A stretch of 64,000 bases of DNA, taken from assembly GCF_041435095.1 (NCBI RefSeq), contig NZ_CP108025.1, positions 868,001-932,000 on the forward strand, in the 5' to 3' direction. The stretch's first letter is position 1. Each line of letters starts with the position of its first letter. This document shows positions 17,818-25,462 of this stretch, in pieces. The stretch comes from Kitasatospora sp. NBC_00315. GTDB lineage: Bacteria; Actinomycetota; Actinomycetes; Streptomycetales; Streptomycetaceae. A program made the position numbers and the translations under genes. A model generated the notes under the pieces. That model was not told where the DNA came from. It searched no databases and saw only the letters and a program-made list of their open reading frames with translations.

Positions 17818-18492
17818 TCAGCGGGCGGCGCGGCGGCGGGCCCGGCGAACCAGCAGGGCGACGCCGATGACGACGGCGAGGGCGACGGCGACGGCGATCG
17901 CCCCGAGAACGGCGAACCCGGTCACGAGCCGACCGGAACCGGAGTCGCTGCCGGGCTCCTTCGGCGACCCGGACAGCGGAGCGGGCCCGGCAGTCACCGG
18001 CGGGCTCGCGGCCACCGGCGGGCTCGCGGCTTCGGCGGCCACCGGCGGGGCGGACGCCGGTGCTGCCACCGGCGGGGCGGACGGGGACGCCAGGCCGTCG
18101 ACCGTCAACTCGGCCGTGCCGCGCCCCAGAGCGGGGAAACCGGACTCGACGGTCACCGACCAGGTCCCGCTGGGCAGCGTCTCACGTGTGGTGAAGGTGG
18201 CCGGGGCGCCCTGGACCGCGAGCAGGCGCCAGGGGCCGAGCGCCCGCCCGTCGGCCGAGACCGCGCTGAGGGTGGCGGCGACCTCCTCGTCCACCGCGTC
18301 ACCGTCGTTCTCCCAGGTCGCGACCGCCTGGGGGTGGCCCTGCACCAAGCCCGTGATCCGGAAGTGGATCGTGTCGCCGTGCGCGTCGGCCGGCTCGGCC
18401 GGGCCGAGGGCCAGAGCGAGGCCGAGCAAGGGGACGAGGACGAGGCCGGCGATCCGGCGGACCGTGGTCAGGGCGCTGCGGGGGCTGTGCAT
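17818..18492 (-). CDS. Secreted, membrane-anchored protein with predicted N-terminal histidine
   Basis: 224 aa from the ATG at 18492, with GAGGAG upstream. A signal peptide (residues 1 to about 37) ends PADA, and cleavage there would leave mature HGDTIHFRITG, a His at position 1 as in CopC and copper oxygenases. A beta-rich domain follows (about 38-125), then a repetitive Pro/Ala/Ser linker (APPVAA and SPPVAA units) and a C-terminal membrane helix (VLGAIAVAVALAVVIGVALL) with an Arg-rich cytoplasmic tail. I do not recognise a named family. The architecture suggests an extracytoplasmic metal or ligand binder tethered to the membrane. It is convergent with the thiamine enzyme gene, only 32 bp apart. 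Confidence 0.75.
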   Translation of the reverse strand: MHSPRSALTTVRRIAGLVLVPLLGLALALGPAEPADAHGDTIHFRITGLVQGHPQAVATWENDGDAVDEEVAATLSAVSADGRALGPWRLLAVQGAPATFTTRETLPSGTWSVTVESGFPALGRGTAELTVDGLASPSAPPVAAPASAPPVAAEAASPPVAASPPVTAGPAPLSGSPKEPGSDSGSGRLVTGFAVLGAIAVAVALAVVIGVALLVRRARRRAAR

Positions 18493-18656
18493 CGGTGGAG
18501 TGACTCCTCGGCGGATGGCGACGGATGGCGGCAGATCGGGGTGACGCGCGGCGGAGGGGGGTGATGCAGGACGGAACGGGGTGATGCAGGACGGAGCGGG
18601 GCCCCAGGGGACACCTCGGGGCGGCCCGAGGCCGACCGGAGTCGACCGGACGGACG

Positions 18657-18690
18657 CCCGGCCGCGCGAGGAGATCCCCGCGCGGCCGGG
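18657..18690 (-). terminator. Hairpin terminator of the metalloprotease gene
   Basis: 12-bp arms at 18657-18668 and 18679-18690 pair perfectly around a 10-nt loop. It begins 11 bases beyond the metalloprotease stop codon on the minus strand. Confidence 0.8.
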
Positions 18691-18701
18691 CACCGGCGGG
18701 G

Positions 18702-20936
18702 TCAGGAGGCCGGCTGGACGGTCCAGTTCTGGTAGCCCTGGCTGTCGGGCCGCTGGAGCTCCAGCAGTCGGCCGCCGTAGTACCAGCGGCTGCTGACGCC
18801 GAGGACGAGCGGACCACCGTCGGCCGTCAGCGTGTAGCCGCTGTCGGCGGCGGTCAGCTTCCATCGCTGGTCCGCCGAGGCGGGATCGCACGACTGCTGC
18901 ATCACGTACTGGCCGGGCAGCGCCCGGCCGCCGATCTGGAGGCACTTGCCGGACAACGCGGACCTCACCCGGAGGAAACCGTTGCCCGCGTCGTCGAAGA
19001 GCCACCGCTGGTTGGCGTACCCGGTGCGCTGGTAACCGATCAGTACGGCGCCGTCGCCGAGCGAGCTGCCCCACATGTCGGCCGACTGGCCGGTCAGGCT
19101 GTTGAGCAGCAGGTATGCCTTTCCGGGGACGGTGGCACCGGTGGTACCGCCGGCCGCCAGGGTGCGGAACGAGGCGGCGCGGCCGGGCTTCGAGATGCTC
19201 CCGCCCTGGTCGTGCACGGCCACCGCGAAGGCGTACGTCGTGTCGGGGCGGAGCTGGACGACACGGACCACGGTCGAGCGGACCGTGGCCAGGGCCCGGC
19301 CGTTCAACCGGATCTCGTACAAGGCGGCCGAGGTAACGGCCGGCCAGCTCAGTACGGCGGAGTTCTGCGTGATCTGACTGACGGTCACCGCGGGTCCGGT
19401 GCCCGGCGTCGGTCCGGCGGTCGCCGTCGGGGTCGGGGTCGCCGTCGCGGTCGGGGAGGGCTTGGCGGTGGGCGTCGGGCTGGGCTTGGGCGACGCACTG
19501 GGGCTGGGACCGGCGCTCGTGCTGGGACCGGGGCTCGCGGTGGGACCGGGGTTGGGATCGGGGTTGTTGCCGTTACCCGCGATCAGGAACTGGTTGTTGG
19601 CGATGTTCCAGTGCGAGGTGAGGTAGGTGCCGGGCTTGGGCGCGGTGTTGAAGTAGTCGTCGTGGTTGCAGTCGAGGCGCTCGTCCTGCGAGCGCTCCGG
19701 GCAGACGGTCTGCATGGCCGGGTAGTACGGCGCGTCCGAGTAGCACATGATGTCCCACTCGTCGACGCAGTGGCCGGCCCGGCTGGTGTGCGGGGCACTG
19801 TTGTTCACCGCGCCCAGGTTGTGGCCGAGTTCGTGCGCGGCGGTCGATCCGCTCCAGCAGCCGGAGTCCGTCCGGCCGTACGAGGGGCCGAAGTTGCTGC
19901 GATTGTCCTGGCCGGGGCGCTCGTCGCCGTTGAACGTGCCGATGCCGCAGTAGACCTGGGCGTCAGCGAAGATCATGTACTTCCGGTCCTGCCGCTTGTA
20001 GCCCTGCGCGGCGAGGGCGTCGTTGGCGGCACCGAACTCGCCCAGTGCCGCGGCCGACACCTCGACGTCGAGCACCGACACCGTGCAGTCGGGGGCGGTG
20101 ACGTAGCGGACATGACGCACGCCCCCGGTCTCACCGGCGCTCGCGTTGTAGATCGCGTCGGTGTCGGCGGCCCACTTCTTGAAGGACGGCAGGTACTGAG
20201 CGAATCGGTCCTGGCCCGCTGCGTGCAGGTAAAGCACCTGCACCCGGTTGCCGCTCGTGCCGTCGCCGTCGCAGACCACCGTGCTGCCGGCCGGAGCCGC
20301 CGCCGGAGCGGCCGCCGTGCTGCCGGCCACCGCACCCGGCACGCCGGTCGCCGCCGGAGCCGCGGCTGCGGCTGGTGTGGTCCCCGTGGCGCCGAGCAGC
20401 GCGCCGGTCTGTGCGTCGAGCACCGGCGGCTCACCGGCCAGAAGGTCCGAGGTCGCGGGTGCCGGGACGTTTCCGTCACCCTGCAGGGCGGGGGCCGGAT
20501 CGGTCGCCGGGACCGCCGGCGGCGTGGTCCGGTGGACGTCCACGCCGGCCGGCGGTGCGTCCGGTCCGTGCGTACAGAGGGAGGCCTGGGAGACCCGGTA
20601 GACGCCGACGCACGGGTCCTCGGCGGGCGCCGGTGTCAGGCCCGTGTAGACCATGCCCCGCGCCGGTTCGTCCTTGGGTATGCCCGTCAGCGGTGTCGGG
20701 GCCTCGTTGTGCTGCGGCTTCGACGCGGGCGACGGAGCCGGGGAGTCGCCGTCGGCGTCCACCGGCGCGACCGCGCCGGCCTGCAGCGGCTGTCCTGCCG
20801 CGACCGTCGTCGGACGGTCGTCCATCGTGGTGTTGACACCCACCACGCCGGCCACCACGGCGGCGGCCACCGCGACGGCGGTGACCAGCAGCGTGCGGGG
20901 GCTGCGGCGTTTGGGGAGGGCGCGCCTTCGTGCCAT
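18702..20936 (-). CDS. Secreted zinc metalloprotease with fibronectin III and ricin-type domains
   Basis: 744 aa from the ATG at 20936 (AGGA upstream). Order: Arg-rich signal/anchor (about 12-36), Ala/Pro-rich pro-region to about 225, protease domain with HELGHNLGAVNNSAPH at about 380 and a Met-turn DIMCYSD, a Pro/Ser/Thr linker (about 480-540), a fibronectin III-like domain (VSQITQNSAVLSWPAV), and a ricin B-type trefoil at the end (ANQRWLFDD, ADQRWKLTA, YQNWTVQ) for sugar binding. Zinc ligands 1 and 2 are normal; the third metzincin position is Asn, with a His five residues later that may take over. Likely acts on extracellular polymers or cell-surface protein. Confidence 0.85.
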   Translation of the reverse strand: MARRRALPKRRSPRTLLVTAVAVAAAVVAGVVGVNTTMDDRPTTVAAGQPLQAGAVAPVDADGDSPAPSPASKPQHNEAPTPLTGIPKDEPARGMVYTGLTPAPAEDPCVGVYRVSQASLCTHGPDAPPAGVDVHRTTPPAVPATDPAPALQGDGNVPAPATSDLLAGEPPVLDAQTGALLGATGTTPAAAAAPAATGVPGAVAGSTAAAPAAAPAGSTVVCDGDGTSGNRVQVLYLHAAGQDRFAQYLPSFKKWAADTDAIYNASAGETGGVRHVRYVTAPDCTVSVLDVEVSAAALGEFGAANDALAAQGYKRQDRKYMIFADAQVYCGIGTFNGDERPGQDNRSNFGPSYGRTDSGCWSGSTAAHELGHNLGAVNNSAPHTSRAGHCVDEWDIMCYSDAPYYPAMQTVCPERSQDERLDCNHDDYFNTAPKPGTYLTSHWNIANNQFLIAGNGNNPDPNPGPTASPGPSTSAGPSPSASPKPSPTPTAKPSPTATATPTPTATAGPTPGTGPAVTVSQITQNSAVLSWPAVTSAALYEIRLNGRALATVRSTVVRVVQLRPDTTYAFAVAVHDQGGSISKPGRAASFRTLAAGGTTGATVPGKAYLLLNSLTGQSADMWGSSLGDGAVLIGYQRTGYANQRWLFDDAGNGFLRVRSALSGKCLQIGGRALPGQYVMQQSCDPASADQRWKLTAADSGYTLTADGGPLVLGVSSRWYYGGRLLELQRPDSQGYQNWTVQPAS

Positions 20937-21020
20937 GTCGATCGTCCTGTCTGTTCGCTCGGGTAGCGGATCGGGGTCGGGAGTGCTGCTGCTCGGTGTC
21001 AGTGGCGTTGGGTTTTGGGC

Positions 21021-21048
21021 GTTGGGCGGTGGGCGTTGGGCGGTGGGC
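21021..21048. repeat. 14-bp tandem repeat, two copies
   Basis: GTTGGGCGGTGGGC twice, with decayed partial copies on both sides, in the 279-bp gap between the sigma-fusion stop and the metalloprotease start. Confidence 0.85.
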
Positions 21049-21215
21049 GGTACCGGCGGTGGGCCGGGCCGGCGGGCGGGTGCGGGACCGTCTCCGGGAC
21101 CGCCCCGGGGCATGGCTGAGGAGGAGTCGGCCGACGGAGGTCGGCGATGGACAGCCCGCGAGGGCCGGGAGGGGTGAGGGGGCGAAGGAGGGTGGGGTGG
21201 ACCAGGCGGTCCCGG

Positions 21216-22874
21216 TCAGCGGGCGGTACCGAAGTCCTGCGTCCACCAGGGCCCACCGGGGCCGAAGTGGACACCGACGCCGATGTCCTTGAACGCGCAG
21301 TTGAGGATGTTCGCCCGGTGGTCCGGAGCATTCATCAGTTCGGCCACCACCACGGCCGCGTCATCCCGGCCGTAGCCGATGTTCTCGGCATAGGTGGTCC
21401 ACCGGTAGCCGGTGGCGGTGATCCGGGCCGGGGCGGTGATGCCGTCCGGGTCGGTGTGGCCGAAGTAGCCGCGCACCGCCATGTCGTCGGCGTGCGTCTG
21501 GGCGGCGGTACGAAGCCGCGGGTCGGTCCGCAGCGGAGCGCACCCCTGCTTCGTCCGCTCGCTGTTGAGCAGATCGACGACCTCTCGCTCGAACGGGGAG
21601 AGCAGGACGGCGGGGACGGCGGGACCGGTCCGGGCGGCGGACGCCCCGGGCGAGACCGACGGGCGCGGTGAGGGTGAACCCGACGCGGGCGACTGCCTCT
21701 GGGGCCGTGGGGGCGGCGACAGCGTCGGTGTCGCCGACGGCCCGTCCGGGGCGGTGACCGAGGGCGTGGCCAGGACGCTCGGGGGCATCGACGGCGGCAC
21801 GCCGGTGATCCGCACCGGAACCGGCGCCACCGCCGGGACGGAGACGGCCCGGGCCTCGTCCGGTCGCGGCGCGTCGGGCATCGCGCAGGTGAGGACGGCA
21901 ACGGCCGCGACCGCGGCGATGCTTCCGACCATCGCGGTCGTGCGCGGGATCCGCCGAAGCGGTCGCCCCGGGTGCGGCCCCACTGCCCCGCCGCCCCCCG
22001 GAACCGCGGGCGGGACAGCGGGCGGAGCGGCGGACGGAGCAGCGGGTGGGACAGAAGGTGGGACAGAAGGTGGAGCAGCGGGCGGGACGGTGGCGGCGCC
22101 CGAGACGGCCAGGTGATCCGGCACCGGGACGAAGGCCAGTCCGGCCAGCAGCCCCTCGGCGGGCACCAGACCGTCGCGGTGGCCGCCGCAGTCCACGCAG
22201 TCGCGGGCGTGACGGGCTATCCGCTTGCGCCAGAGCGGGCCCGGCGTGCCGTCCCAGCCCGCCGTCAGTGTCTCCAACTCCGCACAGGCCGACGCCGCCG
22301 ACAGTGCGCGCACCACCACCCGGGCGAGCTCCAGCTGCGTCTTCATCCGCTGCACCCGGACGGTCACGTGCTGCTGCGGTTGCTCCAGGGCCAGGGCCAC
22401 GTCCGCCCGGGTGAGCTCGCCGGCGGCCTCCAGCCACCAGAGTGCGAGCAGGTCACGGTCACCCTCGTCCAGCCAACGGGTCGCCACGGTCACCTCGCGG
22501 CGCTGACCCGAGAGACCGAGCCGGACGATGGTCAGGCCGACGAAGTCGGCGCCCGGGTCGGCCACCTCCCGAGCCTCCTGCAGCCCGTCACAGAGCGCTG
22601 CCGAGCGGTGCGCCCGCTGGTGACGACGTACCTCGTTCATCGCTATCGCCACCAGCCAGGAGCGGTAGCGGGTCGCGTCCCGCAGCCCGGCCAGTCCGTC
22701 GACGACCCGCAGCATGGTCTCCTGCACGACGTCGTCGACGTCGGAGTTCCCGCTCAGCGCGCGACCGACGATGTTGTAGACCAGGGGCAGGCACTCCGCG
22801 ATCAGGGCACCCTGTGCCCGCTCGTCCCCGGCCTGCGCTGCCGCGACCATGTCGGTCCCGTTTGCACTGTTCAC
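21216..22874 (-). CDS. One-chain ECF sigma factor / ZAS anti-sigma / membrane / CAP-domain protein
   Basis: 552 aa from the GTG at 22874; GGGGAGAG lies upstream and an in-frame ATG at 22850 is an alternative. Residues 8-88 are a sigma region 2 (SDVDDVVQETMLRVVDGL, then YRSWLVAIAMNEVRRHQR). Residues about 133-190 are sigma region 4. A ZAS-type zinc motif follows: C197, H222, C226, C229 (C-x24-H-x3-C-x2-C). Then a Pro/Ala linker, one membrane helix (about 314-331, positive side before it, so the C-terminus lies outside), a second Pro/Ser linker, and an extracellular CAP/SCP domain at 425-552 with RGYFGHTDPDG, TTYAENIGYG and MNAPDHRANIL. It should keep a sigma factor at the membrane until an outside signal or cleavage frees it. 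No separate anti-sigma gene is adjacent. Confidence 0.9.
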   Translation of the reverse strand: MNSANGTDMVAAAQAGDERAQGALIAECLPLVYNIVGRALSGNSDVDDVVQETMLRVVDGLAGLRDATRYRSWLVAIAMNEVRRHQRAHRSAALCDGLQEAREVADPGADFVGLTIVRLGLSGQRREVTVATRWLDEGDRDLLALWWLEAAGELTRADVALALEQPQQHVTVRVQRMKTQLELARVVVRALSAASACAELETLTAGWDGTPGPLWRKRIARHARDCVDCGGHRDGLVPAEGLLAGLAFVPVPDHLAVSGAATVPPAAPPSVPPSVPPAAPSAAPPAVPPAVPGGGGAVGPHPGRPLRRIPRTTAMVGSIAAVAAVAVLTCAMPDAPRPDEARAVSVPAVAPVPVRITGVPPSMPPSVLATPSVTAPDGPSATPTLSPPPRPQRQSPASGSPSPRPSVSPGASAARTGPAVPAVLLSPFEREVVDLLNSERTKQGCAPLRTDPRLRTAAQTHADDMAVRGYFGHTDPDGITAPARITATGYRWTTYAENIGYGRDDAAVVVAELMNAPDHRANILNCAFKDIGVGVHFGPGGPWWTQDFGTAR

Positions 22875-23015
22875 CTGCGTCCGCTCTCCCCGTGGGCCTG
22901 CCCGAAAAATGCTCCGACACCTAGGAGACCTGCGGCCCGCACCGCGATAACAGAAATCCGGGACGAGTTTTTCGGGGGGAGTCGTCGCCCCGGAACCGTC
23001 GGTCGGCGCAACGCG

Positions 23016-23050
23016 AAAAGCCGCCCCCTCCGAGGAGGGGGCGGCTTCTT
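23016..23050 (-). terminator. Intrinsic terminator of the Rpf-LysM gene
   Basis: AAGCCGCCCCCTCC at 23018-23031 pairs perfectly with 23034-23047. On the minus strand the stem is followed by a TTTT run. It is about 120 bp after the Rpf-LysM stop and upstream of the sigma-fusion gene. Confidence 0.85.
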
Positions 23051-23169
23051 GTGTACGTCGTGCCTGTGACACATCGCAGCTGACGCCAGGGACCTGATGC
23101 CGCGCCGAACGTGACGCCGCGACGGATCGCCGCGGCCGGATCAGGTCGGGCGGAACCAGGTGCGGCGGA

Positions 23170-23919
23170 TCAGACGGAGAGCGTCTGGCCCGGGTAGATC
23201 AGGTCGGCGTTGCCGCCGATGACCTGGGCGTTCTTCGCCTCAAGCTTCGACACCGAGGTGCCGAACTTCGCGGCGATCTCGCCCAGGGTGTCACCGCTCT
23301 TGACGGTGTAGCTGCTGCCCTTGGCGCCGGCGTGCTGACCGGCGGACTTCCAGGACTTCACGGCGTCCGTGGAGGTCGACTGCTTCGAGTCGGCCTTGGG
23401 GGAGCTGTTGGTGGCGGCCGTGTCGTTCGAGGACGAGGTGGCCGGCTTGGCGGGCTTCGCGGCCGGGGCGGCGGCGGGAGTGCTGCTGGTCGCGGCCGAG
23501 GAACCGGTGTCCACCGAGGCGGGGGCGCCACCGGCGGTCAGGCCGGCCTTGACGGAGCAGACGGGCCAGGCGCCGGGGCCCTGCGAGGCGAGGACCTTCT
23601 CAGCGATGGCGATCTGCTGCGCCTTGGTGGCCTGGTTGGCCTGCGGGGCGAACGCGGTGCCGCCGTAGGCGGCCCAGGTGCTGGAGGTGAACTGCAGGCC
23701 GCCGTAGAAGCCGTTGCCGGAGTCGATGCTCCAGTTGCCCGTGCTCTCGCACTGCGCGACCTTGTCCCAGGTCGAGACCGAGGCGGCGGAGGCCGAGTTG
23801 GCCGTGACGAGGCCGGCCACCGGCAGGGTCACGACGGCCCCGCCGATCAGGGCCATCCGCACGCGGTTGCGCTTGGTGGCGGTCTTGGTGGCAGCGGCGG
23901 TCTCGTTACGGAAGGTCAT
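23170..23919 (-). CDS. Resuscitation-promoting factor-like muralytic protein with LysM
   Basis: 249 aa from the ATG at 23919, with GAGAGGA upstream. Signal peptide about 1-46 (MALIGGAVVTLPVAGLVTA, ending ASA). The Rpf transglycosylase-like domain follows: VAQCESTGNW with the catalytic Glu, then GFYGGLQFTSSTWAAYGG and AWPVC closing the disulfide. A Ser/Ala/Pro/Lys-rich spacer (about 125-195) leads to a C-terminal LysM domain (YTVKSGDTLGEIAAKFGTS to YPGQTLSV) that binds peptidoglycan. Such proteins cleave the cell wall during spore germination and regrowth. A long structured leader precedes it, consistent with RNA-level control. Confidence 0.93.
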   Translation of the reverse strand: MTFRNETAAATKTATKRNRVRMALIGGAVVTLPVAGLVTANSASAASVSTWDKVAQCESTGNWSIDSGNGFYGGLQFTSSTWAAYGGTAFAPQANQATKAQQIAIAEKVLASQGPGAWPVCSVKAGLTAGGAPASVDTGSSAATSSTPAAAPAAKPAKPATSSSNDTAATNSSPKADSKQSTSTDAVKSWKSAGQHAGAKGSSYTVKSGDTLGEIAAKFGTSVSKLEAKNAQVIGGNADLIYPGQTLSV

Positions 23920-24250
23920 GGAGGTCCTCTCGTCAGCCCCGGGCAGGCATGCGGAAGCAGAGCCCCGAAGGGCCTGTTCGTCACTCGCCTCACTCGATGA
24001 GCGGCTGGACGCGCAGGATCGCGTCACGCCGCACCGGCTCCCCTCCGCACACCGTGGACCACGTCGAAGCGGTCTCTCCGGTGGGCACGTCCGGGGCCGG
24101 CGAACCGGCGGGACGTGCGGTGGGGGTGAACCCGGGTGGTGCTCGATGCACCGACGAGAACGAAGCTACGGGCCCCGGAGGTTTGCTTCAAGCAATCAGG
24201 CGTTCGCCCAGGTCAGCCGATGGTTACCCGGAGTATTGATCAAGGAATTA
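23920..24250 (-). promoter_or_regulatory. Long structured 5' leader of the Rpf-LysM gene
   Basis: About 330 bases before the Rpf ATG contain no ORF but several hairpins. The best is at 24085-24118: GCACGTCC arms enclosing a GCCGG-TTCG-CCGGC hairpin with a UUCG tetraloop. A small GGTGC/GCACC stem lies near 24139-24153. Cell-wall hydrolase genes of streptomycetes are often under a cyclic di-AMP riboswitch, but I could not align the conserved core of that class with confidence. Upstream sequence near 24230-24300 is AT-rich and is a likely promoter. Confidence 0.45.
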
Positions 24251-24735
24251 TGCCCTAATTCGGGTATTTCGGGGTGAATTGCATGATCAAAAGGCGGTTT
24301 CGGGTGCTCGCGCTCACACTCCCGCCCCTATGAGCCCGCTCACACGGCCGACAGGGCGCCGCCGTCCGCTCACTCCGGGTGAGAATCCGCCGCAGCCGGC
24401 ACGTCCGTCGGAGCACCCCGCGTGGTGCCCGCCACACGGGGGCCCCACCGGCGCTGTCGGGGCGTCACCCCGGCCGGCGGCCGTGGATCAGGCGGACGCG
24501 GAAGCCCGGCGGTGTGGAGGAGAGGCACAGGCCGGGCGGTGCAGGGAGGGAGGGTGGCCCGACAGCGCAGAGCCCGCGGCACAGGGGCCGGCAGCGCAGG
24601 ACCCGCAACGTAGGACCGGCAACGTAGCGGCCAGGCGGCACGGAGGTCACCGGACCGGGGTGCAGGCACCGGACGCCGGGCGCAGGCACCGGACGCCGGG
24701 GCCGGCGCAGGCGCGGCCAGGTTCGCCTGCCGGCG
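24251..24735. other. Non-coding gap between the Rpf promoter and the NarL-type regulator
   Basis: The first 50 bases are AT-rich promoter-like DNA with TTGATC twice. The rest is GC-rich without a supportable gene; it holds runs of similar GGACC/GCAACGTAG phrases and the tandem repeat at 24662-24701. Near 24707-24727, GCAGGCG pairs with CGCCTGC across ten bases just beyond the regulator stop, a possible terminator. Confidence 0.5.
24662..24701. repeat. 20-bp tandem repeat, two copies
   Basis: 24662-24681 and 24682-24701 differ only in the last base. It lies 35 bp beyond the stop of the response regulator gene. Confidence 0.9.
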
Positions 24736-25398
24736 TCAGGCCCCCAGACCCGCGTCGCGCGCGAGCAGCGCGGCCTGGACACGGTTGTCGCACCCCAGTT
24801 TGGCCAGGATCCGGCTGACGTACGTCTTCACCGTCGCCTCGCTCATGTGGATGCGCGCCCCGGCGTCCGCGTTGGAGAGCCCTTCGCCGAGCAGGGCCAG
24901 CACCTCCAGCTCCCGGGCGGTCAGCAGCGCCACCCGTCGGCGGGCCGCCTCGCTCCGCGCCACGGCGGGGCCGGTCCGGCCGGCGGCCAGGCTGTCCACG
25001 ATGTAGCGGGCCGCCACCGGTGAGAGGAAGGCGTTGCCGCCGGCCGCCGCACGGACCGCCTGGATGAGCTCGGCGGGCGCGGTGTCCTTGAGCAGGAACC
25101 CGGCGCCACCGGCGGCCACCGCGCGCAGCACGTTGTCCCGTTCGCCGAAGGTGGTGAGGACCAGCGCGCGGGCGCCCGGCGCCACCCGGGGCAGCTCGCC
25201 GAGGGCGGTGAGACCGTCCATGACGGGCATCTGGATGTCCAGCAGCACGACATCGGCGCGATGCGTCCTCGCCAGTTCCAGCGCCTCGCGCCCGTCGGCC
25301 GCCTCGGCCACCACGTCGATGTCGTCGGCGGAGGAGAGGATCATCCTGATCCCGGCCCGGATGAGCGGTTCGTCGTCGGCGACCAGGACTCGGATCAC
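24736..25398 (-). CDS. NarL/LuxR-family response regulator
   Basis: 220 aa from the ATG at 25398. Receiver: acidic pair in VLVADDEPLIRAG, phosphoacceptor Asp in VVLLDIQMPVMDG, Thr in ALVLTTF, and Lys in GFLLKDTAPAE. The C-terminal LuxR helix-turn-helix reads LTARELEVLALLGEGLSNADAGARIHMSEATVKTYVSRILAKLG. It follows the sensor kinase gene by 64 bp on the same strand and is its obvious partner. Targets are unknown; no repeat-type binding site stood out nearby. Confidence 0.93.
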   Translation of the reverse strand: MIRVLVADDEPLIRAGIRMILSSADDIDVVAEAADGREALELARTHRADVVLLDIQMPVMDGLTALGELPRVAPGARALVLTTFGERDNVLRAVAAGGAGFLLKDTAPAELIQAVRAAAGGNAFLSPVAARYIVDSLAAGRTGPAVARSEAARRRVALLTARELEVLALLGEGLSNADAGARIHMSEATVKTYVSRILAKLGCDNRVQAALLARDAGLGA

Positions 25399-25462
25399 TG
25401 CTGGTCCTCCTGCTGGGACTCAGGGGCGGTCGACCGGGCGCTCCGGGCGCCGGCCGGCGTCG

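Noticed and set aside
19212-20966. 584-codon plus-strand frame over the metalloprotease
   Set aside because: Composition is Gly/Arg/Val shadow coding, and the minus strand has a signal peptide, zinc motif and ricin domain.
23920-24250. Definite cyclic di-AMP riboswitch call
   Set aside because: Only scattered resemblance to the known core; kept as a structured leader of unknown class.
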